A stretch of DNA of 64,000 nt from Sphingomonas taxi (GCF_000764535.1 NZ_CP009571.1:992001-1056000), one strand, 5' to 3'; positions 41,950-50,895 are shown, counted from the first letter of the stretch. The notes: generated from the sequence alone by a model not told the origin. A program made the numbers and translations.

Positions 41950-42643
41950 TATCCTCGCCTCGCTCTTCCCCGCCGGCCATGACGTCACGGCGACCGGCGC
42001 GCTGCTGCGCGGCACGGGTGATGGCATCCACGTCCTCGGCATCGTCGACGGCGCCTTTCCCGGCGTCGACGAGGCGGTCGCGCTCGCCGGTGACGTCCTC
42101 GCGATCGCCGCGCACGACGACGGCGCGCCGATCCTGTTCCTGCTCGATTCGGGCAGCCAGCGGATGAGCCGCCGCGACGAGCTGCTCGGGCTCAGCGAGA
42201 CGCTGGCACATCTCGCCAAGGCGCTGCGGCTGGCGGCGGCGCGCGGCCATCGCACGATCGGGCTGCTCTATGGCGGCACCGCGGCGGGCGCGTTCATCGC
42301 CACCGCGCTCGCCTGCGACACGCTGGTCGCGCTGCCCGGCGCGCATCCGGCGGTGATGGACCTGCCGTCGATGGCGCGCGTCACCAAGCTGCCGCTCGCG
42401 GTGCTGGAGGAGAAGGCGGCGGCGACCCCGGTCTTCGCGCCGGGGCTCGACAATATCGTCGCGACCGGCGGCATCGCCGCGGTCTGGGACCCGAACCGGC
42501 CGCTGTCGGAGCAGCTCGCCGCCTTGCTCGCCGAACCGCCGGCCGGCGACGCGCGCGCCAGGCTCGGCGCCGCGCGTGGCGGTCGGCCCAAGGCCGCAGC
42601 GATCGCGGCGGAGGTGGAGCGGCTGGCGCTGGCGCATGGCTGA
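41936..42643 (+). CDS. mdcE: Malonate decarboxylase gamma subunit
   Basis: A 235-residue partner of MdcD with the same fold (LLDSGSQRMSRRDELLGL, LYGGTAAGAFIATAL). ATG 41936 follows GGGAGAG at a good distance and is preferred to in-frame upstream positions. It overlaps the next gene by 8 nt. Confidence 0.9.
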   Translation: MTPADILASLFPAGHDVTATGALLRGTGDGIHVLGIVDGAFPGVDEAVALAGDVLAIAAHDDGAPILFLLDSGSQRMSRRDELLGLSETLAHLAKALRLAAARGHRTIGLLYGGTAAGAFIATALACDTLVALPGAHPAVMDLPSMARVTKLPLAVLEEKAAATPVFAPGLDNIVATGGIAAVWDPNRPLSEQLAALLAEPPAGDARARLGAARGGRPKAAAIAAEVERLALAHG

Positions 42644-43253
42644 GCTGGCGCGCCATATGCTCGCTTATGTCGCGCCCGACGCCTGGGCGACGATGATCGG
42701 CGCCGACGAGCCGGCGGCACTGCGCGACTGGGCCGCGGCGGGTCGGCCGGCGATCGTCCGGCGCACGCTGTGCGACGATGGCGACGCGGTGCCGCTCGGC
42801 GTGCCGCTGCCCCCCGCGCTCGGCAAGCGGCGCGTGGCGCTGCGCTGCCCGCCGCACGCGATCCTGCGCACCGCGCCGCCGCCGCTGCTCCGCGACGCGG
42901 CCGCCGCCGCTCCGCGCGAATGGCAGGTGACGATCGCCGCGCTGCTGCTGTGCGATCCGGCAATGCGCTGTTTCGGCAGCCTCGCGTGGCAGCATCTGAC
43001 CGGGCTAGCCTATCTCAGCGAAAGCTCGGACATCGACCTCATCCTCGCCTGCGCCGGCGCTGCGGAGGCGGACGCCCGCGCGGCGCAACTCGCGGTGATC
43101 GCCGCCGACGCACCGATGCGCGTCGACGCCGAACTGGTCGCGGCCGACGGCGCCGCCGTGCAATGGCGCGAATGGCGGTCCGGCGCGCCCGACGTGCTCG
43201 CGAAATCGCCCGACGCGGCGCGCCTCGTCGATCGTGCGGCGGTCTTCCCGTGA
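42636..43253 (+). CDS. mdcG: Malonate decarboxylase holo-ACP synthase (phosphoribosyl-dephospho-CoA transferase)
   Basis: A 205-residue nucleotidyltransferase that loads the prosthetic group made by MdcB on MdcC. The acidic nucleotidyltransferase motif is visible as SESSDIDLIL near residue 129, after WQHLTGLAYL, typical of MdcG. The stop overlaps the GTG of mdcB. Confidence 0.87.
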   Translation: MAELARHMLAYVAPDAWATMIGADEPAALRDWAAAGRPAIVRRTLCDDGDAVPLGVPLPPALGKRRVALRCPPHAILRTAPPPLLRDAAAAAPREWQVTIAALLLCDPAMRCFGSLAWQHLTGLAYLSESSDIDLILACAGAAEADARAAQLAVIAADAPMRVDAELVAADGAAVQWREWRSGAPDVLAKSPDAARLVDRAAVFP

Positions 43254-44083
43254 TTGCCCTCGCCCGCCACGGCGAGGAGCGCAGCGCCACGGCGATCGGC
43301 GACACCGCCGCAGACTGCCTGATTCGCGAGGTCGAGACCTGGCCCAAGCCCGGACTGGTCAGCCACGTCGACCAGGGCGCGCACGACGACATGGACGCCG
43401 ACCTGCTCCGCCGCAGCGCCCGCATGCTCGCGCCCTATTTCACCGATCTCGCCGCCGCCGGGGCGGCCGGGGCCGATATGGACCGGCTGCGCGCGATCGG
43501 CATGGCGGCGGAGGCGGCGATGCTGGCCGCGACCGCCGGGGTGAACACGCATCGCGGCGCGATCTTCGGGCTCGGCCTGCTCGCGGCAGCGGCAGGATTC
43601 CGCACCCGGTACGGCGTCGCGGCGCCGCTCGGACGGATCGTCGCAGCGCGCTGGGCTACGGGCATCCTCGACGGCCCCGTCGATCTGCACAGCCATGGCA
43701 GCGTCGTCGCGCGCCGCTATCGCGCGGGCGGCGCGCGCGCCGAAGCGGCGGCCGGCTTCCCCGCCGTCTATGACGTCGCACTGCCCGCGCTCGCCGACGC
43801 GCGCCGGATCGCCGACGGAGACGAAGCCGAACGCGTGCAGGCGTGTATGGCGCTGATCGCCGGGGTCGCGGACAGCAACCTCCTCTATCGCGGCGGCCCC
43901 GCCGGCCTCGCCTTCGCACAGCGGCAGGCAAAAGCCTTTCTCGCCGATGGCGGAGTCGGCGCCGCCGGCTGGCGCCCTCGCGCCGCGGCGATCCATGCGG
44001 CGTTCGTCGCGCGCCGGCTGAGCCCCGGCGGCTGCGCCGATCTGCTCGCGATGGCGCTGTTCGTCGCGGCGGTCGAGCGATGA
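43250..44083 (+). CDS. mdcB: Triphosphoribosyl-dephospho-CoA synthase
   Basis: A 277-residue CitG-type enzyme making the prosthetic group precursor from dephospho-CoA and ATP. Signature: KPGLVSHVDQGAHDDMD near residue 36, and NTHRGAIFGLGLLAAAAG. GTG 43250 overlaps the mdcG stop and is the best start; the extra upstream frame is not coding-like. Overlaps mdcH (ATGA). Confidence 0.9.
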   Translation: MIALARHGEERSATAIGDTAADCLIREVETWPKPGLVSHVDQGAHDDMDADLLRRSARMLAPYFTDLAAAGAAGADMDRLRAIGMAAEAAMLAATAGVNTHRGAIFGLGLLAAAAGFRTRYGVAAPLGRIVAARWATGILDGPVDLHSHGSVVARRYRAGGARAEAAAGFPAVYDVALPALADARRIADGDEAERVQACMALIAGVADSNLLYRGGPAGLAFAQRQAKAFLADGGVGAAGWRPRAAAIHAAFVARRLSPGGCADLLAMALFVAAVER

Positions 44084-45000
44084 GCCTCGCCTTGCTCTGT
44101 TCGGGTCAGGGACGGCAGCATCGCGCGATGTTCGACCGCGTCGCCGATCATGCGACCCCGGTTCTGGCCGCCGCATCGGCGACGCTGGGGAGCGACGTTC
44201 GCGATTTCGTGCGGACCGCGTCGGATGCAGATCTGCACGCCAATCGCGCCGGCCAGATCGTCTGCGTCGCCGGCGCGATGGCGGTGGCGGAGGCGCTGTT
44301 TCCGGATGGCGCACCGCCGGCTACGATCGTCGTGGGGTATAGCGTCGGGGAGATCGCGGCATGGGGCATCGCGCGCGTTTGGTCGCCGGCCGATACCTTC
44401 GCCGTCGTCGATGCGCGCGCCGTCGCGATGGACGCCGCGAGCGGGCCGGATGACGGGCTCGGCTATATCCGCGGCCTGCCGCATGACGATGTCGCCGCAC
44501 TGGCCGACCGGTTCGGCTGCGCCGTCGCGATCGTCAACCCCGGCCGCCTGTTCGTCTGCGGCGGCACGCGCGACGCTATCGCCGCGTTATGCACGGCGGC
44601 ACTGGCCGATGGTGCGGTGAACGCCGCCCCGCTGGCGGTTCACGTCGCCTCGCACACGCCGCGTCTCGCCGCCGCCGTCGCGCCGCTCGCGCAAAAGCTG
44701 GGTTCCATCGCGATGGCCCGGCCGACGCTCCGCCTGATGACCGCGACGGACCAAAGCCTCGTCAGCCTGCCCGCCCACGCCGCTGCGGGCCTCGCCAGAC
44801 AGGTCATGACGACGATCGACTGGGCCGCGCTGCTCGACGCTTTGGCCGAGCGCGGCGTCGATCAGGTCCTCGACCTCGGCCCGGGCTCCGCCCTCGCGGA
44901 GATGGCATCCGCCGCGATGCCCGACGCGCGCGTCCGCGCCGTCGATCAGTTCCGAACCCTGCAAGGGGTGCGAGACTGGCTCGTTCGTCATGACCGGTGA
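44080..45000 (+). CDS. mdcH: Malonate decarboxylase malonyltransferase (epsilon, FabD-like)
   Basis: A 306-residue acyltransferase that primes the carrier with malonyl from malonyl-CoA. The active serine lies in GYSVGE (S88; the usual His is Tyr) and the partner histidine is H192 (VASHTPRL). It closes the mdc operon and converges on a TonB receptor gene across a 92-bp gap. Confidence 0.9.
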   Translation: MSLALLCSGQGRQHRAMFDRVADHATPVLAAASATLGSDVRDFVRTASDADLHANRAGQIVCVAGAMAVAEALFPDGAPPATIVVGYSVGEIAAWGIARVWSPADTFAVVDARAVAMDAASGPDDGLGYIRGLPHDDVAALADRFGCAVAIVNPGRLFVCGGTRDAIAALCTAALADGAVNAAPLAVHVASHTPRLAAAVAPLAQKLGSIAMARPTLRLMTATDQSLVSLPAHAAAGLARQVMTTIDWAALLDALAERGVDQVLDLGPGSALAEMASAAMPDARVRAVDQFRTLQGVRDWLVRHDR

Positions 45001-45050
45001 GCGTTACGTGGCGCCCATACCGGTGACCTGCCGATATCACCGCGGCGGTA

Positions 45051-45087
45051 GGCCCGGTAAAAGACGCCTGCCATCGTCTGCCGGGCC
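45051..45087. terminator. Hairpin between convergent mdcH and TonB receptor genes
   Basis: GGCCCGG (45051-45057) pairs with CCGGGCC (45081-45087), and inside it AGACG (45062-45066) pairs with CGTCT (45075-45079). There is no T-run on either side, so it is either a weak two-way terminator or a 3'-end stabiliser. Confidence 0.45.
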
Positions 45088-45092
45088 GCATC

Positions 45093-47951
45093 TCAAAACC
45101 GCGAGCGGACCGAGAAGCTGAAGTTGCGGGAGTAATAATGTACGTCGCGTGGCATGGCGTAGGATCCCCAATAGTCCTGATTGCCCGCCCGCGTCAGATT
45201 GGCCGCCTCGAGCGCCAGCGTCAGATGCTTGTTCACGTCATAGTTGATCGAGGCGTCCAGTCGCTCGACGGGATCGAGGAACAGATTGTTGTACGGGTTC
45301 TTGGCATCGACCCAGAGCTGCTGACGCGAGCGCCAATTGTAGGCGACGCGCAGGTTCAACCCGTCGCGCTCGAAAAACCCGACGAGGTTGTAGACGTATT
45401 TCGAGACATACAGATACGGCCCGTAAACAAAGACGGTGTCACCCGACTTGTCGATAGACGGAAACGCCTGACGGGTGATGTTCATCGTCCCGTTAACCGA
45501 CGCGCCGAACGACTTGAGTATCCCAGGCAAGAAGGTGAAGAAGGTAGTCGCCTGCCCTTCGATGCCACGGAAGCGGCCTTTGCCGAGATTCTGGGGCCGG
45601 GTCACCAGCGTCGGTACGTCGGGCGTCTCGGGCAGATATTCGATACCCTGCTTGTTACCGACGAAGCCATCCTGATTCCATTGCCAGACCGCGAGAGACA
45701 TCGATCCGGTATTGCCGAAATACCATTCGAGCGAGGCATCGTATTTATAGGTCGTGACCGGGCCGAGCTTGGGATTGCCGCCAGCCGCGACGGGCCGTGC
45801 ATCGTTCTCTAGGTTGAGCGTCAATTGCGGGTTCAATTGTCCCGCATTGGGCCGCCCGACCTCCCGCGTCCATGACCCACGCAACTGCAGCTTTGGCGTG
45901 AAATGCACGATCGCGCTGAAGCTCGGCAGCAGATCGAGGCCATTGCCCTTCGCCACCGCCACGCTGTCGGTGGTAACTTTGGTCTTCAGCTCATCGATCA
46001 TCTCAAACTTGGTAGTTTGCTGGGTCGAGATCAGATTGACCAGCGAATTGACGATGCGAGTACCAAATATTCCTTCGATGGGAAACAACAACTTCACATT
46101 ATAATGAGCCATTGCATAGAAGGCATAGGTCCCTTCCGAGCCGTCAAACCGGGCAAGTGGATCATATGTCGGGTAATAGCCCTTGAAATCAGGCAGAACC
46201 TGATTGACGCGGTTGACGATCGCCGGCCAGCTCTTCCGGATCGAACCGGTATCGCCAATCAGCCATTCGGCCTTCGAGCCCGGAAACGTCTGGCCGTTGC
46301 TCGTCAAGGTGTAATCGGGCAGCTCGCTCATCGGCAGGCGCAGATTGCTGATGCTGCGCCGGCCATATCCACGCTCATAAGCCCGTCGCTGACGACGGAA
46401 CCCGATCTTGAACCAATCAACCGCTTTGAAGAACGTATTGAATTTAAGATCCGCCTTGATTTCCAACTCCGGGCTGTGGGTATGCTGACGCACCTGATCG
46501 AACCCGTCGATGTACAGATAGTTTTTTCTGTCCATCAGATCGAGGTTCTTGAACGTGATTTCGGACCCTCCCTTCGGATTGTTCGGCGTATTGAAGACGA
46601 CGTCGAACTGCGGTTGCTGGCTGAAGCGAAGGTAATGAAAAATGTCATTCGAATCATTATCTGACCGGCGATAATTGATCCACGAGGTGAATTCGATGCG
46701 TTCATTGGTGTAATCAAGTTGCAGCCGGCCGTTATAGTCGCTGGTTTCATGCAGATAGGAATGGCGTCCGGGCCCGAACGGATCGATCGAATCGACCGTC
46801 AGCGATTTCACGAGGCGCCCATCGTCGGACATCACGATGTTGGACAAGCGCGGCGGCGGCGCGTCGGATTGCGAGGCGGTGATCGGAACGACGAAATAAT
46901 TATCCGACCACAGCATCTTCTGATTGGCATAGCCGCCTTCCAGCGTGACGCTCCAATGATCGTCGGGTTTCCACTGTGTCGAGACCTGGAACGCGGCGCG
47001 CTCGGACCAGCCGGTGGTGCCGGCAAAGCCGACGGTGCGCGGCAGGTACATGTTGCCGAGCGTCGTGCTCGGCGCCACGATCTGGCGCTGGTCCCATGAC
47101 CAGTCGGGCAGCGCGTTGAAGCGAACGCCTTCGTTATAAGTCAGGTGGTTGTAGTTGCCGTTGACCGAGAAACCGAGCCGCCCGATCGGCGTCTCCGCAT
47201 TGTAGGCGATCAGCGCGCTGTAGTAGGGATTCACCTTCTTGACCTGGTCGGCATAGTCGGCGCGCGCGCTCAGCGCATAGGTCGCGCCGGCCTTGAAGTC
47301 GGTCGGTCGGCGTAGCGAGATGTTGATGACGCCGGACTGGCTTCCCTCGACCTGATCGGGCGTGCGCGTCTTGTAGACCTCGATGCTCGATACGAGATCG
47401 GAGGAGATATCCTGGACGAAGGTGGTTCGCTTGTCTGCCGAGAAGCTGGGTGAGCCGTTGATCGTCGTCATGACGTTGTTCAGGCCACGGATTCGGATGC
47501 CGCCACCCTCGGCGAACGACCCGCCCTCGCCCCGGTCACGATCAATCTGGACGCCGGGGACGCGCGCGAGCGCCTCCGGCACGTTCTTGTCGGGCAGCTT
47601 GCCAATATCCTGGGCGACGACGACGTCGACGATCTGTTGCGCGTGGCGCTTGGCGTTGCGCGCGGATTTCACGTTCTCGCGCAGACCGGTGACGATGATG
47701 TCGCCCTCCAGCCGCCCCGATTCATCCCTGAGCTGCGGCTGATATTCTTCCGGCTCGGCCGTCTTCTTGGCAGTTGCGACGGCCTTTGCAGCCTTCTTCG
47801 CAGATTTGCCCGACTTCGCCTTGCCTTCCCCCTGTACGGCGGTCTTGCCATTTGCTGCCGGCAGCGACTGAGCGACCGCGCCCGACGCACCCAACCCTGC
47901 CCCCATCGCGACATAGGCGACGCCCGCCACCAATTTCCATTTCGACGTCAT
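45093..47951 (-). CDS. TonB-dependent receptor, TIGR01782-like (Xanthomonas-Caulobacter type)
   Basis: A 952-residue outer membrane receptor with a signal peptide (VAYVAMGAGLGASGAVAQ), then a Lys/Ala-rich linker (residues about 45-66, GKAKSGKSAKKAAKAVATAK) before the plug. The plug has the subfamily motif DIGKLPDKNVPEALARVPG and IRIRGLNNVMTTING. The barrel ends in FSFSVRSRF. ATG 47951 follows GGGAGGG and gives a clean signal peptide. The middle of the gene (about 45.9-46.8 kb) is visibly poorer in G+C than its ends. Such receptors often take up oligosaccharides; substrate unknown. The neighbours across the divergent promoter are two ferritin-fold proteins. Confidence 0.88.
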   Translation of the reverse strand: MTSKWKLVAGVAYVAMGAGLGASGAVAQSLPAANGKTAVQGEGKAKSGKSAKKAAKAVATAKKTAEPEEYQPQLRDESGRLEGDIIVTGLRENVKSARNAKRHAQQIVDVVVAQDIGKLPDKNVPEALARVPGVQIDRDRGEGGSFAEGGGIRIRGLNNVMTTINGSPSFSADKRTTFVQDISSDLVSSIEVYKTRTPDQVEGSQSGVINISLRRPTDFKAGATYALSARADYADQVKKVNPYYSALIAYNAETPIGRLGFSVNGNYNHLTYNEGVRFNALPDWSWDQRQIVAPSTTLGNMYLPRTVGFAGTTGWSERAAFQVSTQWKPDDHWSVTLEGGYANQKMLWSDNYFVVPITASQSDAPPPRLSNIVMSDDGRLVKSLTVDSIDPFGPGRHSYLHETSDYNGRLQLDYTNERIEFTSWINYRRSDNDSNDIFHYLRFSQQPQFDVVFNTPNNPKGGSEITFKNLDLMDRKNYLYIDGFDQVRQHTHSPELEIKADLKFNTFFKAVDWFKIGFRRQRRAYERGYGRRSISNLRLPMSELPDYTLTSNGQTFPGSKAEWLIGDTGSIRKSWPAIVNRVNQVLPDFKGYYPTYDPLARFDGSEGTYAFYAMAHYNVKLLFPIEGIFGTRIVNSLVNLISTQQTTKFEMIDELKTKVTTDSVAVAKGNGLDLLPSFSAIVHFTPKLQLRGSWTREVGRPNAGQLNPQLTLNLENDARPVAAGGNPKLGPVTTYKYDASLEWYFGNTGSMSLAVWQWNQDGFVGNKQGIEYLPETPDVPTLVTRPQNLGKGRFRGIEGQATTFFTFLPGILKSFGASVNGTMNITRQAFPSIDKSGDTVFVYGPYLYVSKYVYNLVGFFERDGLNLRVAYNWRSRQQLWVDAKNPYNNLFLDPVERLDASINYDVNKHLTLALEAANLTRAGNQDYWGSYAMPRDVHYYSRNFSFSVRSRF

Positions 47952-48038
47952 ACGTCGACCCTCCCCCTGTTGTTGGGAGTACGTGGCCCCTCCACGCCTC
48001 CTCACGGACAAAATATGGTATACGTTTTTCATCTTGTC

Positions 48039-48067
48039 CAACATTTAGTTTCAGGCAATAAATGTTG
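48039..48067. promoter_or_regulatory. Perfect 9-bp inverted repeat between receptor and ferritin-fold genes
   Basis: CAACATTTA (48039-48047) and TAAATGTTG (48059-48067) are perfect inverted repeats with an 11-nt spacer, in an AT-rich patch. On the minus strand a possible promoter reads TTGGAC (complement of 48036-48041), 18-nt spacer, CATATT; the repeat overlaps this -35 element. It looks like an operator for an unlinked regulator. Confidence 0.55.
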
Positions 48068-48163
48068 CGTCAGCTAGACGCCGACCACGGCTACGATGCC
48101 GCCGCACTTGGGATGATGCGGCGCACTTTGATCGTGAGCAGACAAGGAGGGGGACAGGGTATA

Positions 48164-49105
48164 ATGAACGGTATATTATTGATCAGTGATTCCGATACCG
48201 GACAATCACTTATGCTGCGCAGAACGGCATTGGCGACATTGTTCGGCGGTGTGGCACTGGCCGGCTTCATCGGCACCGCACAGGCAGAGGGGCTGGTTGC
48301 CGGCGAAATCGCCGCATTGCAGTTTGCACTTAACCTACAGTATCTTACGACGAACTTTCTGCAGGCGGCGATCTATGGCGACGGACGCCAGTTGCAGGCC
48401 GACAACATTCGCGGCGGAGAGTTGAGCGGCGAGCCGGGCGTAGTGGTAACTACCGCAAAACAGGTCCGTTTTCCGGCGGCGACTCGTGACATCCAGGCGC
48501 GGGTGCAGGAAATCGGCGACGAGCATTGGTATCGCAACCTGCTGCTGCGCGCGCTGCTGCGCGCGGACGTCGTCGCGCAGAAAACGATCGACCTGTCGCC
48601 GGCCACCTTCACCGCCATGTTCCGGCTCGCCGGCGTGATCGATGCCGGTGCGACGTTCGATCCATATAGCTCGCCGCTCAACCTGCTGCTCGCCACCGAG
48701 ACGCTGATCTCGGTGCAGGCCAGCGTGATCAGCGCGATGCTGCCGAGCTTCGACAACGACATCCTCCGCGCCACCATGGCCTCCTTCGCCGCCAGCGTCG
48801 GCGGCGACGCAGCGACGATCCGGTCGATGCTCTACGCGCAGGGACAGGCCGCGGCGATCGACAAGCTCGCGGCGTGGCGCGATCGCGTGGATGGCACCGC
48901 GGTGACCGATCGCGGCCTGTCGGCGACGACGACGAACGGCAATGCGATGACGCGGATCGCGTTCACCGATGCCGATGGATTGCTGATCGGCCGCACGCCG
49001 GCCCGGGCGTTGAACGTGCTGTTCATGACGTCGGGCGCGGTCACCACCGGCGGTTTCTTTCCGACCGGGATCAACGGCGCGATCACGCGCAGCGCCGCCA
49101 ACTGA
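48164..49105 (+). CDS. Exported ferritin-fold (PF13668-like) protein, first paralogue
   Basis: A 313-residue protein with an export signal (LMLRRTALATLFGGVALAGFIGTAQA). It is recognised as ferritin-like by the helix A pattern ALQFALNLQYLTTNFLQAA, the helix B segment IGDEHWYRNLLLRALL, FDPYSSPLNLLLATETL and the family end signature GGFFPTGINGAI. The usual helix A glutamates (LEYLEAEF) are replaced by Q, T and N; only the DEH of helix B remains, so an iron site is doubtful. ATG 48164 follows a purine-rich site (AAGGAGGGGGACAGGG); ATG 48212 would start directly at the signal. It is followed by a paralogue 31 nt later. Confidence 0.75.
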   Translation: MNGILLISDSDTGQSLMLRRTALATLFGGVALAGFIGTAQAEGLVAGEIAALQFALNLQYLTTNFLQAAIYGDGRQLQADNIRGGELSGEPGVVVTTAKQVRFPAATRDIQARVQEIGDEHWYRNLLLRALLRADVVAQKTIDLSPATFTAMFRLAGVIDAGATFDPYSSPLNLLLATETLISVQASVISAMLPSFDNDILRATMASFAASVGGDAATIRSMLYAQGQAAAIDKLAAWRDRVDGTAVTDRGLSATTTNGNAMTRIAFTDADGLLIGRTPARALNVLFMTSGAVTTGGFFPTGINGAITRSAAN

Positions 49106-49136
49106 CCGGCGCGATCACTTTAGGGGGGATGATAGC

Positions 49137-50174
49137 ATGACAATCGAACCGACTGCCGGCCCGCGCGACGCGACCCGCCGGGGATTTCTGCGGCTATGCG
49201 GCCAGGCGTCGGCCACCGCCGGCGGCCTGACCTTGCTGGCGGCGTGCAACGACGATGTCGTCGGAGCCGAGCACGTGCCCGCGCCGCAGGCGTCGGCAAC
49301 GGCACCGGCAACGACGCCCGCGGCCTATTCCGCGTCCGACGCCGACCGGCTCAACTTCGGCCTGCAACTCCAGTATCTGCTCGCCGCCTATCTGCAGCGA
49401 TCGCTGGACGGGACGACGCTCGACGGGACGGCGCTGACCGCCGGCACCGGCACGCGGGGGACGGTGTCCGGCGGGCGGGCCGTCTCCTTCTCGGATGCGA
49501 CGTTGAAGGCATCCGTGCGCGAGGTGACCACCGCCACGGTGGCGCGGATCGGCTTCCTGCGGCGGACGCTGGGCAGCGCCGCCACCGCGCAGCCGGCGAT
49601 CAACATCGCGGGTGGCCAAGGCAGCCCGTTCCAGGCAATCACGCTGGTCACGGGGCCGCAGGACCAGCCGCCCACCACCTATTTCGATCCCTATGCGTCG
49701 GAAGAGGATTTCCTGCTCGGTGCGACGGCATTGTTTGCGGTGGCTTCGACCGCCACCACCGACCTGACATGGGCGGTCGGCGCGACGCTGCGGGCTGGGA
49801 TGGGGGCCTTCGTCGCCGGTGTCGTGGCGGGCGACTCGATCCTGCGCAATGCGCTGTTCGCACGGGCCAATCTGCAACCGACCAAATTGCCGGACAACAG
49901 CCCGACGCTGTTCGCCCGCGCCGCGCAGATGAGCGACACGCGCAACTATTTCGACGGGCCGCGCAGCCTCGACCAGTATCTCGGCCGCTTCGTCAACAAG
50001 GATGGGATCGCGTCGAACATCATGTTCAAGGATAGCAACTGGATCATGATCCGCCGCACGCCCGAACAGGCGTTGAACGTCCTGTATGCGTCACAAACCT
50101 CGGTTGCGTCGGGGGCCTTCTTCCCGGCCAGCGTCAACGGCACCATCCGCAGCAGCGGCGCCAACAGCTACTGA
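49137..50174 (+). CDS. Tat-exported lipoprotein with degenerate ferritin fold, second paralogue
   Basis: A 345-residue protein with a twin-arginine signal and lipobox (TRRGFLRLCG, LTLLAAC), so probably membrane-anchored in the periplasm. It shares the ferritin-like pattern with its neighbour: RLNFGLQLQYLLAAYLQ, FDPYASEEDFLLGATALFAV and RTPEQALNVLYASQTSVASG then GAFFPASVNGTI. Helix A has no glutamate, and helix B reads REVTTATVARIGFLRR with both the acidic pair and the histidine lost. It may be structural or a binding protein and not a redox enzyme. AGGGGGG upstream supports ATG 49137. Confidence 0.77.
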   Translation: MTIEPTAGPRDATRRGFLRLCGQASATAGGLTLLAACNDDVVGAEHVPAPQASATAPATTPAAYSASDADRLNFGLQLQYLLAAYLQRSLDGTTLDGTALTAGTGTRGTVSGGRAVSFSDATLKASVREVTTATVARIGFLRRTLGSAATAQPAINIAGGQGSPFQAITLVTGPQDQPPTTYFDPYASEEDFLLGATALFAVASTATTDLTWAVGATLRAGMGAFVAGVVAGDSILRNALFARANLQPTKLPDNSPTLFARAAQMSDTRNYFDGPRSLDQYLGRFVNKDGIASNIMFKDSNWIMIRRTPEQALNVLYASQTSVASGAFFPASVNGTIRSSGANSY

Positions 50175-50490
50175 CGCGGGAGACCGACCGGGTCTCGGGT
50201 ATGGAGAGGTCGGCTGACGCGGCATGATCTCTCCCCCTCCGGCGATGTGCGAACGACCGGACAGGTCGACATCGACGTCAGCATCGGGCGCCGAGTGGAT
50301 GAAGATCGTCCACGTCAAGGAACAGGCGGCGCAGGACCTGTCGCTCAGAGCGATGGCCTGATCTTTCGACACAAGCAACTATATTGCAGTGCAACACGCG
50401 TGACAGCAATAATAGCGCTTGCACCTCCATTACGAAGGCGACATCATCCAGCTCAACAAGGAACGACACGTTCCCGCCGGAGAGAGATGC
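50175..50490. other. 316-bp intergenic region with two hairpins
   Basis: Directly after the ferritin-fold gene are two hairpins: GAGACC/GGTCTC (50180-50196) and GGAGAGGTC/GATCTCTCC (50203-50234, one G-U pair), neither with a T-run. The remainder to 50490 has no convincing gene or promoter. An in-frame TTG at 50419 could extend the following small ORF to 59 residues. Confidence 0.45.
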
Positions 50491-50598
50491 ATGATGATCT
50501 TCCTGGAAGTCGCGATCGGCGCCCTCGGTCTCGCGCTGCTGACCACGCCTGTCTTCATCGCGCTGGCCGACAAGCGTAAGATGACCAGACCGGAATAA
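50491..50598 (+). CDS. Small single-pass membrane peptide (35 residues)
   Basis: ATGATG at 50491 after GGAGAG opens a 35-residue ORF: one hydrophobic helix (IFLEVAIGALGLALLTTPV) and a basic tail (ADKRKMTRPE), the layout of a small inner membrane protein. The same frame is open upstream to TTG 50419, adding 24 residues (HYEGDIIQLNKERHVPAG), but the ribosome site favours 50491. No family recognised. Confidence 0.45.
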   Translation: MMIFLEVAIGALGLALLTTPVFIALADKRKMTRPE

Positions 50599-50697
50599 AC
50601 GCCGCCCCGCGGCGGCGGGGTCACCAGCGTTAATGCATGCGTCGCGAATTGGGTCTAGGATGGTCGCTACCGCACCACCCTGGCACAGGACCTCATC

Positions 50698-50895
50698 GTG
50701 GATTCGCCCTGCCCCGTTACCGCCCAGCTCGTCGCCTCGATTCACCAGCCCTGGCGCGCATCGGTGCGCGAATGCCTCGACCGCTGGCTGCGCCTCGACT
50801 CGACGGCACGCGAGTCGGCCTATCTCGTGCTCGAGGGGCCCGAGCCCAACCTCCGCCGCACGCTCAACGCCGCCGAGATCGCCAAGCTTGCCTGA
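50698..50895 (+). CDS. Small conserved hypothetical protein
   Basis: A 65-residue acidic soluble protein (VASIHQPWRASVRECLDRWL, ESAYLVLEGPEPNLRRTLNA) beginning at GTG 50698 with CAGGA seven bases before. Proteins of this look are common in sphingomonads, without a known role as far as I recall. It lies 47 nt before yjbQ on the same strand. Confidence 0.6.
   Translation: MDSPCPVTAQLVASIHQPWRASVRECLDRWLRLDSTARESAYLVLEGPEPNLRRTLNAAEIAKLA

Noticed and set aside
50247..50579. 110-codon GTG-started frame after the ferritin-fold genes
   Set aside because: No ribosome site, Arg-rich translation, and it overlaps the better-supported small membrane ORF in another frame.
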